DNA of 57,652 nt from Candidatus Methylobacter favarea (lineage in GTDB: Bacteria; Pseudomonadota; Gammaproteobacteria; Methylococcales; Methylomonadaceae). The stretch is taken from positions 1 to 57,652 of the forward strand of contig NZ_CADCXN010000048.1 of assembly GCF_902806695.1 (NCBI RefSeq), written 5' to 3'. The translations under genes were made by a program, and so were the position numbers. This document shows positions 18,820-28,729 of the stretch, piece by piece. Within the stretch, counting starts at the first letter, position 1; each line of letters begins with the position of its first letter. Under the pieces are notes generated by a model, which did no database searches, had not been told where the DNA came from, and worked only from the letters and a program-made list of their open reading frames with translations.

Positions 18820-19266
18820 ATGGCAAATATTACAGTACTAAATGGTCCCAACCTAAACTTACTGGGGCTACGCGAACCCGGCCATTACGGAAACAAGACG
18901 CTGGCTGATATACAGAATGCTCTTGAAAAGACAGCCGCGGAACTAAAGCATCAGCTTAGCTTTAAACAAAGCAATGCGGAACATGAAATTGTAGAGATGA
19001 TTCATCAGGCTTACGAAAATCATGTAGATTTCATTATTATTAATCCCGCCGCTTTTACCCATACCAGCATCTCGATTCGAGATGCATTGCTGGCTACACA
19101 AATTCCATTTATAGAGGTTCATTTATCAAATATCCACGCCCGTGAGCCTTTTAGAAACCATTCCTATTTCTCGGATATTGCCCGGGGCCTTATCTGCGGA
19201 CTGGGCGCAACAGGATACGAATTGGCCCTACAGGCCGCTCATCAGATATTAGCCGAGAGACAATAA
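18820..19266 (+). CDS. aroQ: 3-Dehydroquinate dehydratase, type II
   Basis: Third step of the shikimate pathway: dehydration of 3-dehydroquinate. The 148-residue length is standard. The start has [17 protein letters not shown] with the catalytic tyrosine at Tyr23, followed by [16 protein letters not shown] and HLSNIHARE. It begins an operon with accB (3 bp gap) and accC, a common gammaproteobacterial order. No clear Shine-Dalgarno sequence precedes the ATG. An inverted repeat (AAATTAGG at 18766, CCTAATTT at 18796) sits in the leader. Confidence 0.96.
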   Translation: MANITVLNGPNLNLLGLREPGHYGNKTLADIQNALEKTAAELKHQLSFKQSNAEHEIVEMIHQAYENHVDFIIINPAAFTHTSISIRDALLATQIPFIEVHLSNIHAREPFRNHSYFSDIARGLICGLGATGYELALQAAHQILAERQ

Positions 19267-19269
19267 ACT

Positions 19270-19698
19270 ATGGATATCCGAAAAATAAAAAAACTTATTG
19301 AAATTATCGAGGAATCCGGCATTGCCGAACTGGAAATCAAGGAAGGCGAAGAAGCGATACATATTATCCGGTATTCTGCCGCTCCTGCGCCTGCCGTTTA
19401 TGCTCCAGCAGCAGTTACAGGGAACCAGGCCCCAGCAGTAGTGCCTGAGGAAGAAAAAATTATCGGCCATATTGTAAAATCACCCATGGTAGGTACCTTT
19501 TACCGTTCCGCTTCGCCAGGCGCAAAAGTATTCACCGATATAGGACAATCCGTTCAAGTCGGCGACACCTTATGTATCATTGAAGCAATGAAAATTCTTA
19601 ATCAAATCGAGGCCGATAAAAGCGGCACTATCACTGCAATTCTGGTTGAAAACGCCGAGCCCGTTGAATACGGTCAATCCTTATTCATCATTGAATAA
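19270..19698 (+). CDS. accB: Acetyl-CoA carboxylase biotin carboxyl carrier protein
   Basis: The biotin carrier of acetyl-CoA carboxylase, which makes malonyl-CoA for fatty-acid synthesis. It has 142 residues: an N-terminal helix-rich region (1-35), an Ala/Pro linker (36-58) and a biotinyl domain with the lysine acceptor in EAMKILNQ (Lys108). The thumb-like insertion typical of AccB is present around 70-100. It is cotranscribed with aroQ and accC. Confidence 0.96.
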   Translation: MDIRKIKKLIEIIEESGIAELEIKEGEEAIHIIRYSAAPAPAVYAPAAVTGNQAPAVVPEEEKIIGHIVKSPMVGTFYRSASPGAKVFTDIGQSVQVGDTLCIIEAMKILNQIEADKSGTITAILVENAEPVEYGQSLFIIE

Positions 19699-19717
19699 CA
19701 CGCAAACGGAAGTCTAT

Positions 19718-21061
19718 ATGTTCGATAAAATAGTTATCGCCAACCGCGGTGAAATCGCCTTGCGTATTCTGCGCGCCTGCAGGGAATTAGGCGTTAAGGT
19801 TGTTGCGGTTCATTCAGAAGCCGATAGAGAATTAAAACATGTGCGCCTGGCTGATGAATCCGTCTGCATTGGTCCTGCCGCTTCAGCCGACAGCTACTTG
19901 AATATTCCGGCCATTATCAGCGCCGCTGAAGTAACGGATGCAGAAGCTATTCATCCCGGCTATGGCTTTTTATCTGAAAATGCCGATTTTGCGGAAAAAG
20001 TAAACCAGAGCGGCTTTGTTTTTATTGGTCCGAATGCAGAAACCATACGCATGATGGGTGATAAAATTTCTGCTAAAAACGCCATGCTGGCGGCAGGAAT
20101 ACCGTGCGTTCCCGGAAATAACGATCCGTTAACGGATGATTCCAGAAAGAATTTGAAGCTGGCTCAGGAAATGGGCTACCCGGTTATTATCAAGGCCGCA
20201 GGCGGCGGCGGCGGCAGAGGCATGCGCACTGTGCATACAGAAGCAGCGCTATTAAATGCCATAGCAATGACTAAAGCTGAAGCAGGCGGGGCTTTCGGCA
20301 ATGATACCGTTTACATGGAAAAATTTCTGGAAGACCCTCGTCACATTGAGTTTCAGGTGATGGCTGATGCGCATGGACATGCCATTCATTTAGGCGAACG
20401 CGACTGCTCCATGCAGCGCCGTCATCAAAAAGTGGTTGAAGAAGCGCCAGCTCCGGGGATTACTGAAGAGCAGCGCAAAAAAATAGGCGAGCGTTGCGCC
20501 AAAGCCTGTATCGATATAGGCTATCTGGGTGCAGGCACTTTTGAATTCCTGTATGAAAAAGGCGAGTTTTATTTTATAGAAATGAATACCCGCATTCAGG
20601 TTGAGCATCCTGTTACCGAAATGGTTACCGGCTTCGACATTGTCAAGGAGCAACTGCGTATCGCCGCCGGCAAGCCGCTATCGGTGACGCAGGATCAGAT
20701 CAAGATTCAGGGCCACGCCATAGAATGCCGGCTTAATGCGGAAGATCCTCGAACATTCATGCCCTGCCCTGGAACAATTGACCAGTTTCATATGCCGGGC
20801 GGTCCCGGTATCCGCTGTGAGACTCACATCTACAACGGCTATAGAGTGCCGTCGTATTACGATTCCATGATTGGCAAGCTGATTGCTCACGGAGAAGATC
20901 GTAAAAGCGCCATTGCCCGCATGAATACGGCATTGAGTGAAATCATCATAGACGGTATTAAAACCAATATCCTGCTCCAGCACGATATTATCAATGATGG
21001 CGCTTTCGTAGCAGGCGGGCAAAATATTCATTATCTGGAGAAAAAGCTGGGTCTTTTTTAA
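19718..21061 (+). CDS. accC: Acetyl-CoA carboxylase biotin carboxylase subunit
   Basis: An ATP-grasp enzyme of 447 residues that carboxylates biotin on AccB. It starts at [20 protein letters not shown], with ATP-binding [43 protein letters not shown] and catalytic [14 protein letters not shown]. An ATG at 19646 inside accB is in frame but would add a non-family leader, so the ATG at 19718 is chosen, 19 bp after accB. The carboxyltransferase genes accA and accD are not in the window. Confidence 0.97.
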   Translation: MFDKIVIANRGEIALRILRACRELGVKVVAVHSEADRELKHVRLADESVCIGPAASADSYLNIPAIISAAEVTDAEAIHPGYGFLSENADFAEKVNQSGFVFIGPNAETIRMMGDKISAKNAMLAAGIPCVPGNNDPLTDDSRKNLKLAQEMGYPVIIKAAGGGGGRGMRTVHTEAALLNAIAMTKAEAGGAFGNDTVYMEKFLEDPRHIEFQVMADAHGHAIHLGERDCSMQRRHQKVVEEAPAPGITEEQRKKIGERCAKACIDIGYLGAGTFEFLYEKGEFYFIEMNTRIQVEHPVTEMVTGFDIVKEQLRIAAGKPLSVTQDQIKIQGHAIECRLNAEDPRTFMPCPGTIDQFHMPGGPGIRCETHIYNGYRVPSYYDSMIGKLIAHGEDRKSAIARMNTALSEIIIDGIKTNILLQHDIINDGAFVAGGQNIHYLEKKLGLF

Positions 21062-21143
21062 TCAATGTAGCGGGCGAATTCATTCGCACGGCAGCCTTTC
21101 ACCTTGTATTTTCTTTTACCTCCACTTTACGCACCGCTTTTTT

Positions 21144-22022
21144 ATGGCCTGGCATCAGATCTCGCTTATCACCGACGAAAACACCGCCCCCGGACTTGCT
21201 GATTATTTCAGCGAGCTTGGGGCGGTTTCCGTCACCTATATGGATGCTGAAGATCAACCTGTGTATGAACCTGCTATCGGTGCAACCAAAATATGGCGCA
21301 ATACCCAAGTTATTGCGCTTTACGAAGTGAACGCAGAACCGGCCCTCATCAAAACCCTGGTATATATGCAGTTTGATAATAACCTCCTGCACGACTGGCG
21401 CCAGGAAGAATTGGCCGATCAGGAATGGGAGCGCGCCTGGATGGACTATTACCAGCCCATGAAATTTGCCGATAAGCTCTGGGTCTGCCCAACAGACCAG
21501 CAGCGCTCGGAGCCCGGTACGATTTGTCTGACGCTGGATCCGGGTCTTGCATTTGGCACAGGCACGCATCCAACGACGGCCTTATGCCTGCAATGGCTGG
21601 CCAGTCACGAGTTAACCGGTAAAACCGTCATTGATTACGGCTGCGGCTCCGGCATTCTGGCAGTCGCCGCCATATTGTTGGGCGCTAAAAAAGTTCACGC
21701 AGTTGATATCGATCCGCAGGCCTTAACCGCCACTACTGATAACGCTCTAAAAAATCATGTCCAGGATAAAATTCAGTGTTTTTTGCCCGACCATTTTTCA
21801 CCTTTTCAGGCCGACGTTGTTTTAGCGAATATTCTCGCTAAACCTTTAATTGACTTGTCCAGGCAGATTTCAAATTTACTGGTTTCAGGAGGCCGGCTGG
21901 TCTTGTCAGGCATATTGTTTGACCAGGCCGAAGCAGTCATGAACGCCTATAAGCAAAACATAGCCTTTGAACCGCCGGTGCAACAGGAAGAATGGATTAG
22001 ACTCGAAGGCATCAAGTATTAA
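21144..22022 (+). CDS. prmA: Ribosomal protein L11 methyltransferase
   Basis: A 292-residue enzyme that methylates ribosomal protein L11. The N-terminal L11-recognition domain (MAWHQISLITDE) is linked to a SAM-binding Rossmann domain with DYGCGSGILAVAA, AVDIDPQAL and the catalytic-site ANILAKPL. GLAFGTGTHPTT precedes motif I, as in all PrmA proteins. It sits 82 bp after accC, the conserved accBC-prmA order of Pseudomonas and relatives. Confidence 0.96.
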   Translation: MAWHQISLITDENTAPGLADYFSELGAVSVTYMDAEDQPVYEPAIGATKIWRNTQVIALYEVNAEPALIKTLVYMQFDNNLLHDWRQEELADQEWERAWMDYYQPMKFADKLWVCPTDQQRSEPGTICLTLDPGLAFGTGTHPTTALCLQWLASHELTGKTVIDYGCGSGILAVAAILLGAKKVHAVDIDPQALTATTDNALKNHVQDKIQCFLPDHFSPFQADVVLANILAKPLIDLSRQISNLLVSGGRLVLSGILFDQAEAVMNAYKQNIAFEPPVQQEEWIRLEGIKY

Positions 22023-22028
22023 AAAGCC

Positions 22029-22679
22029 ATGTTTACCCATTGCCCTGATTGCAAAAAAACCTGCTCGTTGACCGTGGCGCCACTGCGCTTTAACAGAGGC
22101 ATAATGCACTACCGGAATTGCTCAGCCCTGTCTGACGCCTTGGAATTTATCAGCGATACTGCAGCCGGTCCAGCAACAATTAGCTCGACAAAATTCCTGC
22201 TTTGGACTCAAAAGAAAGCATCCGGCGGAGTATATGGGAAGGCCGGACTGGCTAGTGGTTTGGTGCAGTTTATTGCGCAGATAATACATTTTGAAGGTTT
22301 CTCTTTCAGCCAGAATCCTGCTTTCCGTCGCTGGCTGGTAAAAATATGCAAACCAATAAACGGCGATTTGCCGGCTTACAAAAACCCGGCTGAATTTGCC
22401 GTATTACAGGGCTCATTTATCCCTTTACCCGGGCCGGCAATCGCATTCAGGGCCGTTATCAACAATCAGGCGGCTTTTTCGCAAACTTATCCGGATCTCA
22501 GACTGACGCTATTCAGCTATACCGGCCAGCCTTTTGCCCATAGAATTTTCCGGCCACTGGACTATCTGCCGAAAGCTTCCGCTTCAAAATCCTTTACCCC
22601 AGATGAAACAGCAGAAATCAACCTGAACATCTCAGCGCCGAAAACCAAAGTCGGCGGTTATACTTTTGAACTTATCTGA
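22029..22679 (+). CDS. DUF3426 / zinc-ribbon family protein (degenerate ribbon)
   Basis: A 216-residue protein starting 6 bp after prmA. It is the position and general plan of the DUF3426 protein found after prmA in many gammaproteobacteria: N-terminal zinc ribbon, low-complexity middle, C-terminal beta-rich domain (about 125-216, with FRAVINNQAAFSQTYPDLRLTLF). The first CPDCKKTC knuckle is present, but the second CxxC expected at about 25-30 has only one cysteine (YRNCSA). There is also no obvious transmembrane segment. The function is unknown. Confidence 0.72.
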   Translation: MFTHCPDCKKTCSLTVAPLRFNRGIMHYRNCSALSDALEFISDTAAGPATISSTKFLLWTQKKASGGVYGKAGLASGLVQFIAQIIHFEGFSFSQNPAFRRWLVKICKPINGDLPAYKNPAEFAVLQGSFIPLPGPAIAFRAVINNQAAFSQTYPDLRLTLFSYTGQPFAHRIFRPLDYLPKASASKSFTPDETAEINLNISAPKTKVGGYTFELI

Positions 22680-22683
22680 GAAA

Positions 22684-23880
22684 ATGCCTCATCCTGAAGT
22701 TTATCTGAAAAAAAACGAAGACAAGCGCCTGCGCAAGGGACATCTATGGATTTTCAGTAATGAAGTTGATAGCCAACGCTCGCCGCTTGAGCTGTTTTCG
22801 GCAGGCGAGCTGGTTCATGTAAAAAGCGCAGACGGCGCCGTCGTCGGCACCGCTTACATTAATCCGCAGACTTTAATTTGCGCCCGGCTGCTATCCAGAA
22901 AAGCCAATTTGAAATGCGGCGTCAAGTTCTTTAAAGAACGCCTGATTACCGCGCTGGCGCTACGTGAAAAACTTTTCGACAAACCTTATTACCGCCTGGT
23001 TTTTGGCGAAAGCGACGGCTTGCCCGGCTTGGTTATCGACCGCTTTGGTCCGGTATTATCCGTGCAAATAACAACCGCAGGAATTGAAAGACGCAAAGAA
23101 GCATTGATTTCAGCGCTGATTGAATTAATTGATCCCAAAGCCATTATTCTGAAAAATGATAACAGTCAACGGCAACTGGAAGGCTTGAGCCTTGAATCCG
23201 AAACAGCTTATGGACAGATTCCCGAGCCATTGATTATTGAAGAAAACAGGTCGAAATTCAAAATCGACATTGTCAACGGGCAAAAAACCGGCTGGTTTTA
23301 TGATCATCGCAATAGCCGCGCTTGTGTGGCCGCTATGGCAAAAAATCAGCAGGTGCTCGATTTATTCTCCTACACCGGCGCCTGGGGAATTCCCGCCGCA
23401 TTAACAGGCGCGGCCGAAGTCATTTGCGTTGACGCCTCGGAAAGTGCTCTGGCGCTCGCTCTGGAAAATGCGCGCCTGAACAGGCTTCAGGATAAAATGC
23501 ATTTTGTTCGCAGCGATGTTTTTGAATTTCTCAAACAGGCGCGTCAGGAAAACCGGCTTTATGATATTATTATTCTGGATCCTCCGGCATTAATCAAACG
23601 CAAGAAAGATTTTAAACAGGGTTATGAAGCCTATTGTCGTCTGAATCAACTGGCGTTGCAGGTTTTGGCTAAAAATGGCATATTAGTCTCTGCCTCTTGT
23701 TCACATCATCTTGGCCGTGAAAATCTGCACGAAATTTTACGTTCTTCGGCCCGGCACATAGACCGGCATCTGATATTTTTTTCCTATGGGGGACAAGGGC
23801 CTGATCATCCGATTGATCCGGCAGTACCTGAAACGGAATACCTGAAAACCTTTTTTTGTTCGGTATCACCAAGTTTATAA
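22684..23880 (+). CDS. rlmI: Class I SAM-dependent 23S rRNA methyltransferase, RlmI-like
   Basis: About 398 residues. An N-terminal PUA-like RNA-binding domain (VYLKKNEDKRLRKGHLWIFS) is followed by an EEHD-like middle domain and a SAM domain with QKTGWFYDHRNSR, VLDLFSYTGAWG and ILDPPALIKRKKDF. The SASCSHHL segment contains the catalytic-type cysteine. Close in plan to RlmI, which makes m5C1962 in 23S rRNA. A TTG at 22666 is in frame, but the ATG at 22684 is preferred. In related genomes dusB usually occupies this position before fis; here it is replaced. Confidence 0.88.
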   Translation: MPHPEVYLKKNEDKRLRKGHLWIFSNEVDSQRSPLELFSAGELVHVKSADGAVVGTAYINPQTLICARLLSRKANLKCGVKFFKERLITALALREKLFDKPYYRLVFGESDGLPGLVIDRFGPVLSVQITTAGIERRKEALISALIELIDPKAIILKNDNSQRQLEGLSLESETAYGQIPEPLIIEENRSKFKIDIVNGQKTGWFYDHRNSRACVAAMAKNQQVLDLFSYTGAWGIPAALTGAAEVICVDASESALALALENARLNRLQDKMHFVRSDVFEFLKQARQENRLYDIIILDPPALIKRKKDFKQGYEAYCRLNQLALQVLAKNGILVSASCSHHLGRENLHEILRSSARHIDRHLIFFSYGGQGPDHPIDPAVPETEYLKTFFCSVSPSL

Positions 23881-23897
23881 AGTCATTGGGCATCTTT

Positions 23898-24089
23898 ATG
23901 GCCATTATAGAATGTAAAGAATTTTATGCACCTTGTGCTCTTTGCGGACAACCTGTGGAAATCAAAGGCTTCACCCTGACCACTCCGGAAACCCGGCAGC
24001 ATTTTTGCTGCGCCGGTTGCCTAAGCATTTATCAGCTGCTTAATAAACACTACATAACCCCCCATAATCCACCAACTACTACAAAATGA
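23898..24089 (+). CDS. Stand-alone metal-binding domain protein (P-type ATPase N-terminal type)
   Basis: A 63-residue protein, start at ATG 23898 (an upstream ATG at 23856 lies in the rlmI end). The cysteine pattern CALCGQPV then HFCCAGCLSIYQLL matches the small cysteine-rich domain (ATPase-cat_bd) that normally sits at the N-terminus of CcoI/FixI-type copper P-type ATPases. No ATPase follows; the tail is a short Pro/Thr sequence. It may be a free-standing copper- or zinc-binding protein. It lies 13 bp before an unrecognised membrane protein gene, which argues for one operon. Confidence 0.68.
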   Translation: MAIIECKEFYAPCALCGQPVEIKGFTLTTPETRQHFCCAGCLSIYQLLNKHYITPHNPPTTTK

Positions 24090-24102
24090 GGATATAAAAA
24101 TA

Positions 24103-24636
24103 ATGAAAGCTTGCGATTCTTGTGCCGGCCGCGTTGAAATCGGCAAAAACCATAGACAAATCCCCGTCTGGCAAAGAGGTGTAGGGATGATTCTGATTTA
24201 CCTGCCTCTGGCAACCTTTCCGTTTGTATTTATAAGCGCCTATCTTACCTATTATCATTTACGACTGGTTGGCGGTAAAAACATTAAAACCTTATCCGAT
24301 TTTATACCTGACCGGGCCAGTCATCGTTATAATCTGAAAAGCCAGATCACCATGGAAGGCTCATTTAAAGCCAGCATGGCCCAATCAAAACTGTTCTGGA
24401 TATTAAACTGCACCTGGTACTGTCCGGTCAGTGTCGCGCTTTTTGAATGGCATGCTTATATGGTCAAAATCGTGGAAAACTGGTGGTGTCCGTTCACCCA
24501 TGAAAAAAAGGAAAGTTATCGTAATGCCATGATTGACAAGTCCTTCTGGCATTTGTACCCGGAAGATCTTAGCAAGCTGGAAAAACAAGATCGGGATAAT
24601 CCAATCTGGAATGATTCGGCAGATAAATTACCGTAA
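24103..24636 (+). CDS. Conserved-looking membrane protein of unknown function, Cys/Trp-rich
   Basis: I do not recognise this 177-residue protein. It begins with a CDSC motif, then a long hydrophobic segment (about 26-52: GVGMILIYLPLATFPFVF). A second, aromatic-rich semi-hydrophobic segment at about 93-125 contains CTWYCP and NWWCPF. The C-terminal 50 residues are polar and charged. Six cysteines in CxxC- or WC-type contexts and a metal-binding-domain partner gene 13 bp upstream suggest a membrane metal or redox role, but this is inference. Start ATG follows a GAGGATATAAAA ribosome site. Confidence 0.7.
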   Translation: MKACDSCAGRVEIGKNHRQIPVWQRGVGMILIYLPLATFPFVFISAYLTYYHLRLVGGKNIKTLSDFIPDRASHRYNLKSQITMEGSFKASMAQSKLFWILNCTWYCPVSVALFEWHAYMVKIVENWWCPFTHEKKESYRNAMIDKSFWHLYPEDLSKLEKQDRDNPIWNDSADKLP

Positions 24637-25118
24637 ATGACGGGTGAAAATTACGAGTGCAAGCCTGAAGTCAAAAAATCCGGCACCTGCAGCTTCGACG
24701 CTTGCTTTATAAAAAGGCCTCATGGCCGGAGCCCGAGTCGCGCCTCTTGAGAGAACTATAGACGAGCCGGGATATTCCTTCTACGGATTTAAAGCACAGA
24801 TCCAAGGCAAATGAGCTGCGGCCGGATTAATGTTCAGCAATGCACTGTGATCATTTTTAAGCATAAAAAATATTTAAAAAACTGGTTGTTACCGCAAAGC
24901 CCAATAACATCATTTGCCAGTTTGATAAATTGTACAGTTTTTAGGGAATACGGGCGGTGTTACAATGGCGCGAAAACATAGCAGTCGATATTTTAAATAT
25001 CCTGACTTCAACACTCAGGATACTTAAAATAAAATTAACCAGCCCGCTACGGCATCCCGATAAATAGCGCTGATTAATTCGGCATTTAATCTTTCAATAC
25101 ACAATAGTGCTGACTAAT
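24637..25118. other. Intergenic region upstream of fis
   Basis: About 480 bp without a plausible gene. The region is AT-rich in its second half, as expected for the regulatory region of a growth-phase-controlled fis gene. No individual site can be assigned by eye. Confidence 0.45.
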
Positions 25119-25454
25119 ATGGATACACCTGAAAAAAGCGCTAAGGTCATTAATGCCGAGATCATTGCTATCGAGCGCAGAGAAATAAATGTAGACCGCA
25201 GGATCGAGGATCGCAGAACGGAAATTTCTATTCCTTTACCTGTTTATGTTAAACACACAGTAGAGCTATATTTTTCGCAATTAAACGGTCACGATCCGGT
25301 AGGTTTGTATGCTATGGTCATGGGCGAAGTTGAAAAATCCTTACTGGAGGCGGCTCTGGAACATTCCGGCTTTAACCAGACCAAAGCGGCTAAAGCGCTA
25401 GGCATGAGCCGAAGTACCTTGCGCAAAAAAATGGATCAATACCGTATATTTTAA
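25119..25454 (+). CDS. fis: Fis family nucleoid-associated regulator
   Basis: The C-terminal half matches Fis closely: [20 protein letters not shown], then the helix-turn-helix [20 protein letters not shown]. Fis bends DNA and controls stable RNA and many growth genes. At 111 residues from the ATG at 25119 (a GTG at 25107 is also possible) it is about 13 residues longer than E. coli Fis. The extra N-terminal part is highly charged, with [14 protein letters not shown]. It is 23 bp ahead of purH, the conserved fis-purH-purD arrangement. Confidence 0.93.
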   Translation: MDTPEKSAKVINAEIIAIERREINVDRRIEDRRTEISIPLPVYVKHTVELYFSQLNGHDPVGLYAMVMGEVEKSLLEAALEHSGFNQTKAAKALGMSRSTLRKKMDQYRIF

Positions 25455-25477
25455 GCGCCTACAATTTTCAGCCCTAT

Positions 25478-27043
25478 ATGAATATGAAAAAAAAAATCAC
25501 TCGCGCCCTTATCAGCGTCTCGGATAAATCCGGTATAGTCGATTTTTGCCGGCAACTGAGGCAATTGAATATTGAAATTCTTTCTACCGGCGGCACTGCA
25601 AAAACACTTGCAGAACATAATATTGCTGTTACAGAAGTATCAGATTACACAGGCTTTCCGGAAATAATGGGGGGCCGCGTCAAAACTCTCCATCCTAGAG
25701 TTCACGGCGGCCTTTTAGGCCGTAGAGGCATAGATGACGCCGTAATGATTGCCAACGGCATTAGCTCTATTGACTTGCTAGTCGTCAACTTGTACCCGTT
25801 TGAACAAACCGTAGCCAAGCCGGACTGCGACTTTGCTTCCGCCATTGAAAATATAGATATCGGCGGTCCCGCCATGATTCGGGCCGCCGCAAAAAATCAT
25901 GCTGACGTAGCCGTCATTGTCAATCCTGCCGACTACGCAGTCATTAATGCCGAGTTGGAAAGCAGTAATAGCAGCCTTTCCCAACAAACCCGCTTTAATC
26001 TGGCTCTGAAAGGCTTTGTACATACGGCGAGTTACGATACGGCAATTGCAACTTATCTGGGCAATATAAGCGGCTGCCAGTTCCCGGAAACGCTGAATCT
26101 GCAGTTTTATCACAGCCAAACCATGCGTTATGGTGAAAATCCCCATCAAAAGGCGGCTTTTTACCGCGAAAAAGCACCTGCATCGGGTACTATCGCAGCC
26201 GCAAGACAGCTTCAGGGCAAGGAGCTATCTTATAATAATATTGCCGATACCGATGCCGCGCTGGAATGCGTCAAATATTTTGATGATAAGCCAGCCTGCG
26301 TTATCGTTAAACATGCCAATCCATGCGGCGTAGCTCAGGCCGACGACATACTTTCAGCCTATGATAAAGCTTATGCAACCGACCCCACCTCGGCATTCGG
26401 CGGCATCATCGCTTTTAACCGGGAACTGGATAGGCAAACAGCCGCCGAAATCATCAAGCGGCAATTTGTTGAAGTCATTATCGCCCCGGCTATAAGTCCG
26501 GAAGCTCAGCCCATCCTCGCCCAAAAGCAAAATATTCGCGTGCTGGAATGCGGCTTATGGAATGGCGTTAAATACCCTTCACTTGATTTCAAAAAGGTTG
26601 CAGGCGGCCTACTGGTTCAGGATAAGGATGTCGACAACATTACTGCCGATGACTTGAAAGTTGTCAGCAAGCGGGCGCCAACACAGCAAGAAATAGCGGA
26701 CTTATTGTTTGCCTGGAAGGTCTGCATGTTCGTTAAATCCAATGCTATCGTTTATTGCAAAAACGACCGGACCATAGGGGTAGGCGCAGGGCAAATGAGC
26801 CGTGTGTATTCGGCACGGATCGCCGGCATCAAAGCCGATGGTGAAGGACTTGCCATACCCGGTTCGGTAATGGCTTCAGATGCGTTTTTCCCGTTCAGGG
26901 ATGGCATAGATTCAGCAGCGGAAGCAGGTATCAGCGCAATTATTCAACCGGGAGGTTCCATGCGCGATGGCGAAGTGATTGCCGCAGCCGATGAAAACGA
27001 CATCGCCATGGTGTTTACTGGCAGGCGTCATTTCAGACATTAG
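25478..27043 (+). CDS. purH: Bifunctional AICAR transformylase / IMP cyclohydrolase
   Basis: Catalyses the last two steps of IMP synthesis. The 521-residue protein has an N-terminal MGS-like IMP cyclohydrolase domain ([34 protein letters not shown]) and a C-terminal transformylase domain with RYGENPHQ, the catalytic KHANPCG and [12 protein letters not shown]. Start ATG at 25478; a second ATG two codons later is possible. It is cotranscribed with fis and probably purD. Confidence 0.97.
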   Translation: MNMKKKITRALISVSDKSGIVDFCRQLRQLNIEILSTGGTAKTLAEHNIAVTEVSDYTGFPEIMGGRVKTLHPRVHGGLLGRRGIDDAVMIANGISSIDLLVVNLYPFEQTVAKPDCDFASAIENIDIGGPAMIRAAAKNHADVAVIVNPADYAVINAELESSNSSLSQQTRFNLALKGFVHTASYDTAIATYLGNISGCQFPETLNLQFYHSQTMRYGENPHQKAAFYREKAPASGTIAAARQLQGKELSYNNIADTDAALECVKYFDDKPACVIVKHANPCGVAQADDILSAYDKAYATDPTSAFGGIIAFNRELDRQTAAEIIKRQFVEVIIAPAISPEAQPILAQKQNIRVLECGLWNGVKYPSLDFKKVAGGLLVQDKDVDNITADDLKVVSKRAPTQQEIADLLFAWKVCMFVKSNAIVYCKNDRTIGVGAGQMSRVYSARIAGIKADGEGLAIPGSVMASDAFFPFRDGIDSAAEAGISAIIQPGGSMRDGEVIAAADENDIAMVFTGRRHFRH

Positions 27044-27166
27044 CAGTCGTCAGACTCTATGCTCTAGCTAAAGCATAAAACCACCAAGTAAAATGCCGAG
27101 TAACATTAGTCGCCAAGTACATCAAAGGCCGATTAAAGCCGCCCCATGCAAAAAACGAGACTCCCC

Positions 27167-28468
27167 ATGAAAATCCTCATTGTCGGCAGCGGCGGTCGTG
27201 AACACGCCCTGGCCTGGAAAGTTAAGCAGTCGCCTAAAGTCAAAAAAGTTTTTGTTGCGCCGGGCAACGCCGGTACAGCGCTTGAGCCTTCTGTTGAAAA
27301 CATAGCTATTGCTGCTGAAAATATTTCCGCGTTACTGGATTTTGCCCAAAAAGAAAATATTGACCTGACTATTATAGGTCCGGAAGTGCCATTGGTAATG
27401 GGCATAGTTGACAGCTTTCAGCAAGCCGGACTCAAATGCTTCGGCCCTTCTGCAAAAGCCGCTCAACTGGAAGGTTCCAAGACGTTTTGTAAAGACTTCA
27501 TGACCCGCCACAACATTCCAACAGCCAAATACCAAAGTTTTACCGACAAGCGTCGGGCTATCGCTTACATTCAGCAGCAAGGCGCACCTATCGTTGTAAA
27601 AGCGGACGGCTTGGCTGCGGGCAAAGGCGTTATCGTAGCCCAGACTGAGCAGGAAGCAATAGCTGCCGTTGAAGATATGTTATCCGGGAATGCCTTTGGA
27701 GAAGCCGGCCACAGAGTTGTGGTCGAAGAATTTCTGCAAGGCGAAGAAGCCAGCTTCATCGTTATTGCCGACAGCAAATACGCCTTGCCCATGGCCACCT
27801 CTCAAGATCATAAAGCTCGTGATAATGGCGATAAAGGTCCCAATACCGGCGGCATGGGGGCTTATTCTCCAGCACCTGTGGTAACTCCCGAAATTCATCA
27901 GCGTATAATGGAAAAAATTATAGGACCTACCTTGAAAGGCATGACGGAAGATGGCTATGCCTATACCGGCTTTCTTTATGCCGGTTTGATGATTGCGCCC
28001 GATGGCGCGATCAAGGTACTGGAATATAACTGCCGCTTTGGCGATCCCGAAACCCAGCCGATTATGCTGCGCTTAAAAAGCGATCTGGTAGAACTTTGTG
28101 AAGCTGCCTTAGCCGGAAAGCTCGACCAAACCGGCTGTGAATGGGACGAGCGCGCAGCGTTAGGAGTAGTTTTGGCAGCAGGCGGCTATCCCGATGCCTA
28201 TCAAACCGGCGCTGTTATTTCCGGATTACCCGCTGAGGACGGCGAAGACAGCAAAGTGTTTCATTCCGGCACCACTCCAGCCGGCGCGGAAATTGTAACC
28301 TCCGGCGGCAGGGTATTATGCGCCTGTGCTTTAGGCTCTGATATCAGGGAGGCCCAGACCAAAGCCTATGAGCTTGCCAACAGCATCCACTGGCATAATA
28401 TCTATTACCGGACTGATATTGGCTTTAAAGCCATTAAGACAACTTCGATGAACGCACATACGGTTTAG
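27167..28468 (+). CDS. purD: Phosphoribosylamine-glycine ligase
   Basis: GAR synthetase, step 2 of purine synthesis: ATP-dependent joining of glycine to phosphoribosylamine. It has 433 residues, beginning MKILIVGSGGREHALAWK, with ATP-grasp motifs VKADGLAAGKGV, QDHKARDNGDKGPNTGGMGA and EYNCRFGDPETQ. The ATG at 27146 would add 7 residues not present in the family. The 123-bp gap after purH may contain a weak hairpin (TATGCT...AGCATA near 27060) but no clear terminator. Confidence 0.97.
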   Translation: MKILIVGSGGREHALAWKVKQSPKVKKVFVAPGNAGTALEPSVENIAIAAENISALLDFAQKENIDLTIIGPEVPLVMGIVDSFQQAGLKCFGPSAKAAQLEGSKTFCKDFMTRHNIPTAKYQSFTDKRRAIAYIQQQGAPIVVKADGLAAGKGVIVAQTEQEAIAAVEDMLSGNAFGEAGHRVVVEEFLQGEEASFIVIADSKYALPMATSQDHKARDNGDKGPNTGGMGAYSPAPVVTPEIHQRIMEKIIGPTLKGMTEDGYAYTGFLYAGLMIAPDGAIKVLEYNCRFGDPETQPIMLRLKSDLVELCEAALAGKLDQTGCEWDERAALGVVLAAGGYPDAYQTGAVISGLPAEDGEDSKVFHSGTTPAGAEIVTSGGRVLCACALGSDIREAQTKAYELANSIHWHNIYYRTDIGFKAIKTTSMNAHTV

Positions 28469-28594
28469 TCGCGGCAACGTTATAAAGGCAATAAATCAGC
28501 CTCTACAGATAAATTCTTTCCTGATTGCTGGCAAGCTTCAGCCATAATCGAAATAACAGTATTATCTGAGGAATTCATCAAGGAATGTTACCCG

Positions 28595-28640
28595 GGCATG
28601 CAATCACGTCAGGCAGGATAGCGTGACGTGACTGCATGCC
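28595..28640. repeat. Long hairpin (17-bp arms, one mismatch) downstream of purD
   Basis: GGCATGCAATCACGTCA at 28595 pairs with TGACGTGACTGCATGCC at 28624 across a 12-nt loop, with one mismatch. It lies between convergent purD and a methyltransferase gene. Without a T-tract it could be a terminator, a REP-like repeat or an mRNA 3' stabiliser. Confidence 0.6.
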
Positions 28641-28729
28641 GGTATGACGGCTACTTGAGGGGTAGCTTCTTTGGCTGAGAGTTATACGTAATGAGGAATT
28701 CTTTAACCACAACTTCAACAACAGCAAAT

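Noticed and set aside
28595-28640. CRISPR repeat or phage attachment site
   Set aside because: It is a single hairpin with one mismatch and no second copy in the window, so neither a repeat array nor an integrated element is present.
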